From positions 1 to 28,229 of the forward strand of contig JAOZMR010000004.1 in the NCBI GenBank assembly GCA_029934215.1: a stretch of 28,229 nt of DNA, in the 5' to 3' direction. Below are positions 24,094 to 28,229 of this stretch, piece by piece. Source of the DNA: Pontiellaceae bacterium. GTDB taxonomy: Bacteria > Verrucomicrobiota > Kiritimatiellia > Kiritimatiellales > Tichowtungiaceae. The translations under genes were made by a program, and so were the position numbers. Every line of letters begins with the position of its first letter. Positions within the stretch are counted from its first letter, which is position 1. The notes below the pieces were generated by a model. It did not search any database and was not told the origin of the DNA. It saw only the letters and a list, made by a program, of their open reading frames with translations.

Positions 24094-26592
24094 ATGAATC
24101 AGAAAATTTTCCAAACTCTAACAACAATGTTCGACCGCCACCGCCTCGTCTTTTGGTATGACGAGAAGCAGGAGTTGCGGAAGGATTTCCAATCGCTGGA
24201 ACTCGTGGGAGTCACCCAACTTGAAATCGACAATAATGAATTCGGCATCAAAGTGCGTGTGTTACGCGAGGAGCCGGATCAAAAGTTTCTGCTCTATCAT
24301 GAGGGCTCACGTCCCGAAGATGAGAAAAACTGGCTATTAGATCTATTTTTAGGACATGTGGAGTTTCGTACAGATCAGTCGGCTTTGTGGCTGGCCGAGC
24401 TGGAGCTGGGGTCTGAGTTTGCAGAGTTGTCGCGCGAGCACAGCGGCTTCTTTACCGTGGCGAAACGCCGGGCGCAGTTGAAGGATCGCTCTCCGGGGGA
24501 TGGATATGATCACCAGCAGCTTCGGTTGACGATGATGGCGATCTGCTGCGGGGTTACTGTCGATGCTCGGGTGGATGCGATCCTCGAGGCGCTTCTCGGC
24601 GAATATGCGCAGGAACGCGACAAATTGTTTGTTCTGATTGAACGCGCAAACCTTGACGGATTCCTATTCGAGCAACTCAAGCGGCTGTATGGCTATGAAA
24701 ATCAAGAGCCGTCCATTGCCGACTTTGCGATTGAGCTGTTTAAATCCTGCTATGCGATGGAGCTGCGTGAAACGGCTAAGTTAAAAGCGGATGCTTTGCT
24801 TTTTATGCGCCGTTGGAAGGATAGCATTACCCATCGAGAGGCCTTTGAAACGCTGTCGGAACGATGTGCGGATATCTTGACCATTGAGAATGATCTGACG
24901 ACGCGGGATCTGAAAGAGCTGCGCGAGGTTGATTTCTTTGAATTGATCGACCGCCGTATTATTTCAGAATTGATGCAGCATGTTCTGCACAAATCGTTAG
25001 CCGCCGATCAGGTGGAAACGCTGATCCGCGCCCGCAAGGGTTCGTATTGGCATGGAACCTATCAGCATTTCTACAGCACGCTAGAATATGCGCTGGCCTT
25101 CTTTGAAGGGCTGTCTGCGGCGGACCTGCAGGTGGAGAATGTAGAACTCGGCCTGAAAAAATATACAACAACGTGGTTCAGAATCGATCAGCTCTACCGA
25201 AAGGTTATTTTCCATTACCGCGAAAGCAAACAGGGTTTATTGCGCCCACTGCTGGAACAGGTGGAAAAAACCTATTCCAATAATTATCTTTTGTTGATGG
25301 GCGATGCCTGGCAGCAGAAGATTGAAGCACACACGGGCTGGAGTATTGAGGGCATTCCGCAGCAAACCCGCTTTTTCAGGGATCATGTCTCACCGTTTTT
25401 GAATGCGAAGAAAAAGGTGGTGGTCATTATTTCCGATGCGATGCGGTATGAAGTCGGTGAAGAATTCTGGCGCAGGGTTCGCAACGAAAATCGCTATGAG
25501 GCCGAACTCAGCTTCCAGCAATCGGCTCTTCCGTCCTATACGCAACTGGGAATGGCTGCGTTGTTGCCGCACAAGGATCTGGCGATTGTGGACAAAGGAT
25601 TGGTGAAGGCGGACGGCATAAGTTCATCGGGCACCGCAAACCGATCAAAAATTCTAGCCCAAGCCGTTGCCGGTGGAGCCGTCGCGATTAAGGCGGATGA
25701 TTTTAACGCATTGAGAAAAGAGGACGCACGCGCCCTGACGAAGAATCATGATGTGGTTTATGTTTATCACAACCGGATCGATTACACGGGCGACAAGCGC
25801 GAAAGCGAAGAGCGGGTGTTCAATGCGGCGGAAGAGACGCTGGAAGAACTGATGGTGTTGGTCAAGCGTCTGGCCTCAGCGAACGCAACCAACATGCTGA
25901 TTACTGCCGACCACGGCTTCCTGTATCAAAACAATGAGCTGGATGAGAGCGATTTTGTTGGTAGCGACTCGGCTGATCCGAATGTCTTTTATCACGACCG
26001 GCGTTTCCTGCTTGGGTGCAACCTCTCGAACAAAGATTTTGCCGTGCGGTATAGCGCGGAGGACTTGGGATTGACTGGACCGACGGAGGTACAGATTCCG
26101 CGTTCGATCAACCGTATGCGCCGCAAAGGAAGCGGAAGCCGGTTTGTACACGGTGGTTCCACTCTGCAGGAGATCGTGGTGCCAGTAATTACGATCAACA
26201 AGAAACGTTCGGACGACACTCATTCAGTAGGTGTGGATATTTTGCGGGGATCGACTTCGATTATTACATCGCGACAGTTTTCGGTGGTTCTGTTTCAGGA
26301 ACAAGCCGCTCAGGGCAAGCAAAAGTCGAGAACCTTGAAGGCTGCCGTTTATTCGGCAACGGGCGATCCAATTTCCGATGAACACGAAATCTGTTTTGAG
26401 TCCACCAGCGAGGATGCGCGGGACCGAGAAACATCGATCCGGTTCATTCTAAGCTCGAATGCGGACCGCTTCACGGGGCAAGAGGTAGTTCTGAAGCTGG
26501 AAGAACGCGAGGGTCGAACCTCCCATTACAAAGAATACAAGAGCATGCGGTACATCCTGCGGCTGAATGCCGGATTTGGATTTGATTTTTAG
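24094..26592 (+). CDS. pglZ: BREX-1 phosphatase-like protein PglZ (type A)
   Basis: The 832-residue protein has the usual PglZ length and order: an N-terminal MFDRHRLVFWYDEKQELRKDFQ, long helical regions, then the alkaline-phosphatase-like PglZ domain. That domain has KVVVIISDAMRYEVGEEF (around residue 445), DVVYVYHNRIDYTGDKR, and NMLITADHGFLYQ, which carry the metal-binding Asp and His residues. HGGSTLQEIVVPVITI follows. PglZ is essential for BREX defence and methylation. The gene is intact. The 90-base upstream gap is mostly repeat, so translation may depend on a fresh initiation after a weak CCGGAG near 24078. Confidence 0.95.
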   Translation: MNQKIFQTLTTMFDRHRLVFWYDEKQELRKDFQSLELVGVTQLEIDNNEFGIKVRVLREEPDQKFLLYHEGSRPEDEKNWLLDLFLGHVEFRTDQSALWLAELELGSEFAELSREHSGFFTVAKRRAQLKDRSPGDGYDHQQLRLTMMAICCGVTVDARVDAILEALLGEYAQERDKLFVLIERANLDGFLFEQLKRLYGYENQEPSIADFAIELFKSCYAMELRETAKLKADALLFMRRWKDSITHREAFETLSERCADILTIENDLTTRDLKELREVDFFELIDRRIISELMQHVLHKSLAADQVETLIRARKGSYWHGTYQHFYSTLEYALAFFEGLSAADLQVENVELGLKKYTTTWFRIDQLYRKVIFHYRESKQGLLRPLLEQVEKTYSNNYLLLMGDAWQQKIEAHTGWSIEGIPQQTRFFRDHVSPFLNAKKKVVVIISDAMRYEVGEEFWRRVRNENRYEAELSFQQSALPSYTQLGMAALLPHKDLAIVDKGLVKADGISSSGTANRSKILAQAVAGGAVAIKADDFNALRKEDARALTKNHDVVYVYHNRIDYTGDKRESEERVFNAAEETLEELMVLVKRLASANATNMLITADHGFLYQNNELDESDFVGSDSADPNVFYHDRRFLLGCNLSNKDFAVRYSAEDLGLTGPTEVQIPRSINRMRRKGSGSRFVHGGSTLQEIVVPVITINKKRSDDTHSVGVDILRGSTSIITSRQFSVVLFQEQAAQGKQKSRTLKAAVYSATGDPISDEHEICFESTSEDARDRETSIRFILSSNADRFTGQEVVLKLEEREGRTSHYKEYKSMRYILRLNAGFGFDF

Positions 26593-26601
26593 GGAGTAGA
26601 G

Positions 26602-28229
26602 ATGAACGGTTTAGATAACAAAATAAATACGGAGTTTCCAGGGCTAGTGGTGCGTAAGGATTTGGTAAAAGCCGTTAAAGGAAACGCCATTGTCCCCTCG
26701 TATGTACTAGAATATTTATTGGGGCAATATTGTGCCACATCGGATGAGGCCAGCATTCAATCAGGCATTGAGACGGTAAAAGAAATTCTGCGGAAGCATT
26801 ATGTTCACCGGAATGAGGCGAATCTAATCCGTTCCGAAATCTCGCGCAAGGGTCGCCTGAAGGTGATCGATAAAATCACGGTTAATTTTAATTCCGAAAA
26901 AAATGCGCATGAAGCCACTTTTTCGAACCTCGCGATCAAAAAGGTGCTGATTGATGCCGATACCGTTAAAAAGCATCGCAAACTTTTGGTCGGCGGCGTT
27001 TGGTGCATTTGTGATGTGGAATACCTTGAGTCTGAAGATAAAGGGGTTTGTCCTTGGGTCATGAATTCCATCAAACCCATCCAGCTTTCGCACTTTGACC
27101 ATGACCAGTTTGTTACGGCCCGCAGTCATTTTTCGACCGATGAATGGATCGACTTGTTAATCCAGACCATTGGATTTGATCCTGAAAAATTGAGTAAGCG
27201 GGCCAAAATGCTGCAACTGGTCCGACTTATTTCCTTCTGCGAACGAAACTACAATGTGATTGAACTAGGGCCGAAAGGAACGGGGAAATCGCACATCTAT
27301 TCAGAATTCTCACCTCACGGCATTTTGATTTCCGGCGGCGAAGTCACCGTAGCGAAGCTATTCGTGAACAATTCAAGCGGCAAAATCGGCTTGGTGGGCT
27401 ATTGGGATGTGGTGACCTTCGATGAATTTGCCGGGCAGGAAAAGAAGGTCGATAAGGCACTGGTTGATATCCTAAAAAACTATATGGCCAACAAATCATT
27501 CTCTCGCGGTGTCGACACACAAAGCGCCGAGGCTTCTATGTCTTTTGTCGGCAACACGAAACACAACCTGCCGTACATGCTGAAGCATTCAGACCTGTTT
27601 GATGAGTTGCCGAATAAATTTAAAGACTCCGCCTTCCTTGACCGCCTGCATTGCTACATCCCTGGCTGGGAGGTCGACATCCTGCGCGGTGAACTCTTCT
27701 CCTCGGGCTACGGCTTTGTGGTCGATTATTTGGCAGAGGTGCTGAAAACGTTTCGTAATCACGATTTTTCAAACCGCTATCAGCCATATTTTGAACTCTC
27801 ATCCGATATTTCCACCCGCGACCGTGATGGTATTCATAAAACCTTCAGCGGACTGATGAAAATCCTCTTTCCGCATGAACAGGTCACTAAAGAAGAAATT
27901 GAAGAAGTGCTCCGCTTTTCCATGGAAGGTCGAAAGCGGATTAAAGATCAGTTGATGCGTATCGATGCGACCTATGAACAGGTTCGATTCAGCTATACCG
28001 ATTTGGAAAAGAGCTGTGAACAGACGGTTAAAACCTTGGAAGAAGAACAGTACCCGCAGCATTATTACAAAAATGCGAGCGGTGAAGATATTCCAGATGA
28101 AGAGGATGACGACACGATTCCTGTGCCAGCACCGATAATGACAACGCAGCCGCCAGAACCACCGACCTTAAAACAAAAGCCTCTTCAGCAGAATCTGTGG
28201 GTTGATTTAGGCTCTGGAAGATCCCCCAT
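26602..28229 (+). CDS. brxL: BREX Lon-like ATPase BrxL (cut by the window edge)
   Basis: The frame is open from the ATG at 26602 to the window end, 542 codons. It shows BrxL features: an N-terminal KLSKRAK-type region before the ATPase, Walker A ELGPKGTGKSHIYSEFS (223-230 core), ISGGEVTVAKLF, Walker B VTFDEFAG (271-278), and a sensor-like SMSFVGNTKHN. An acidic, Pro-rich linker near residues 500-530 precedes the expected C-terminal Lon-protease-like domain, most of which is outside. BrxL marks type I BREX and acts in defence, not in methylation. GGGAGTAGAG before the ATG is a good ribosome site, 9 bases after pglZ. Confidence 0.95.
   Translation, partial: MNGLDNKINTEFPGLVVRKDLVKAVKGNAIVPSYVLEYLLGQYCATSDEASIQSGIETVKEILRKHYVHRNEANLIRSEISRKGRLKVIDKITVNFNSEKNAHEATFSNLAIKKVLIDADTVKKHRKLLVGGVWCICDVEYLESEDKGVCPWVMNSIKPIQLSHFDHDQFVTARSHFSTDEWIDLLIQTIGFDPEKLSKRAKMLQLVRLISFCERNYNVIELGPKGTGKSHIYSEFSPHGILISGGEVTVAKLFVNNSSGKIGLVGYWDVVTFDEFAGQEKKVDKALVDILKNYMANKSFSRGVDTQSAEASMSFVGNTKHNLPYMLKHSDLFDELPNKFKDSAFLDRLHCYIPGWEVDILRGELFSSGYGFVVDYLAEVLKTFRNHDFSNRYQPYFELSSDISTRDRDGIHKTFSGLMKILFPHEQVTKEEIEEVLRFSMEGRKRIKDQLMRIDATYEQVRFSYTDLEKSCEQTVKTLEEEQYPQHYYKNASGEDIPDEEDDDTIPVPAPIMTTQPPEPPTLKQKPLQQNLWVDLGSGRSP

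Overview
The window is a bacterial chromosome segment, about half G+C by eye. It carries ordinary housekeeping genes on the left (1-8.4 kb), a tmRNA gene (8509-8865), and a type I BREX phage-defence locus filling the rest (8957 to the right edge). The host cannot be named from this alone. The flotillin FloA/NfeD pair, a short protein ending in a PPKAL-type tail, and many copies of a TTCCAA-NNN-TTGGAA palindrome would fit a PVC-group bacterium, perhaps Kiritimatiellota or Verrucomicrobiota. That is an inference, not a demonstration.

Left block: a VanZ-like membrane protein faces left. A HAD phosphatase and gcvT (aminomethyltransferase) face right and overlap. Next come a composite repeat (35-bp inverted repeat inside 32-bp direct repeats), the C-terminal remnant of an IS1380-type transposase, and galK. 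After galK follow NfeD, a bactofilin-like membrane protein, FloA and a small membrane protein, probably one transcription unit. The coding strand here is strikingly rich in C and A. This bias stops at the tmRNA, whose 3' end borders the defence locus and is a plausible integration site.

Right block: the BREX-1 core is complete in order (brxA, brxB, brxC, pglX, pglZ, brxL; brxL runs off the window), but it is loaded with extra genes. Between brxC and pglX lie an SMC/OLD-like AAA ATPase with a PD-(D/E)XK-like partner, and an S23 four-helix-bundle gene inside imperfect inverted repeats. pglX is split into a methyltransferase half (16289-18223) and a C-terminal half (20992-22902). The gap holds an AlbA_2/Schlafen-type ATP-binding protein and what looks like an RT-nitrilase (DRT1/UG1-like) protein whose centre has been deleted in frame. 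All the junctions overlap by 4-8 bases or share a base, so the four cistrons look translationally coupled. A RhuM-family gene sits between pglX and pglZ.

The most unusual theme is that several families of short repeats occur both between these genes and in frame inside them. They are TAGTGGCTAGT-type hairpins, ACACGGAA-type hairpins, GTGAACAGTGAA words, GGGCCCAGTCAA tandems and TTCCAA-NNN-TTGGAA palindromes. They interrupt PglX at three internal sites and at the start of its second half, apparently between domains. The leading candidate for new biology is therefore a split, possibly two-subunit, PglX with a nested defence cassette in a BREX operon rich in repeats and payload genes.
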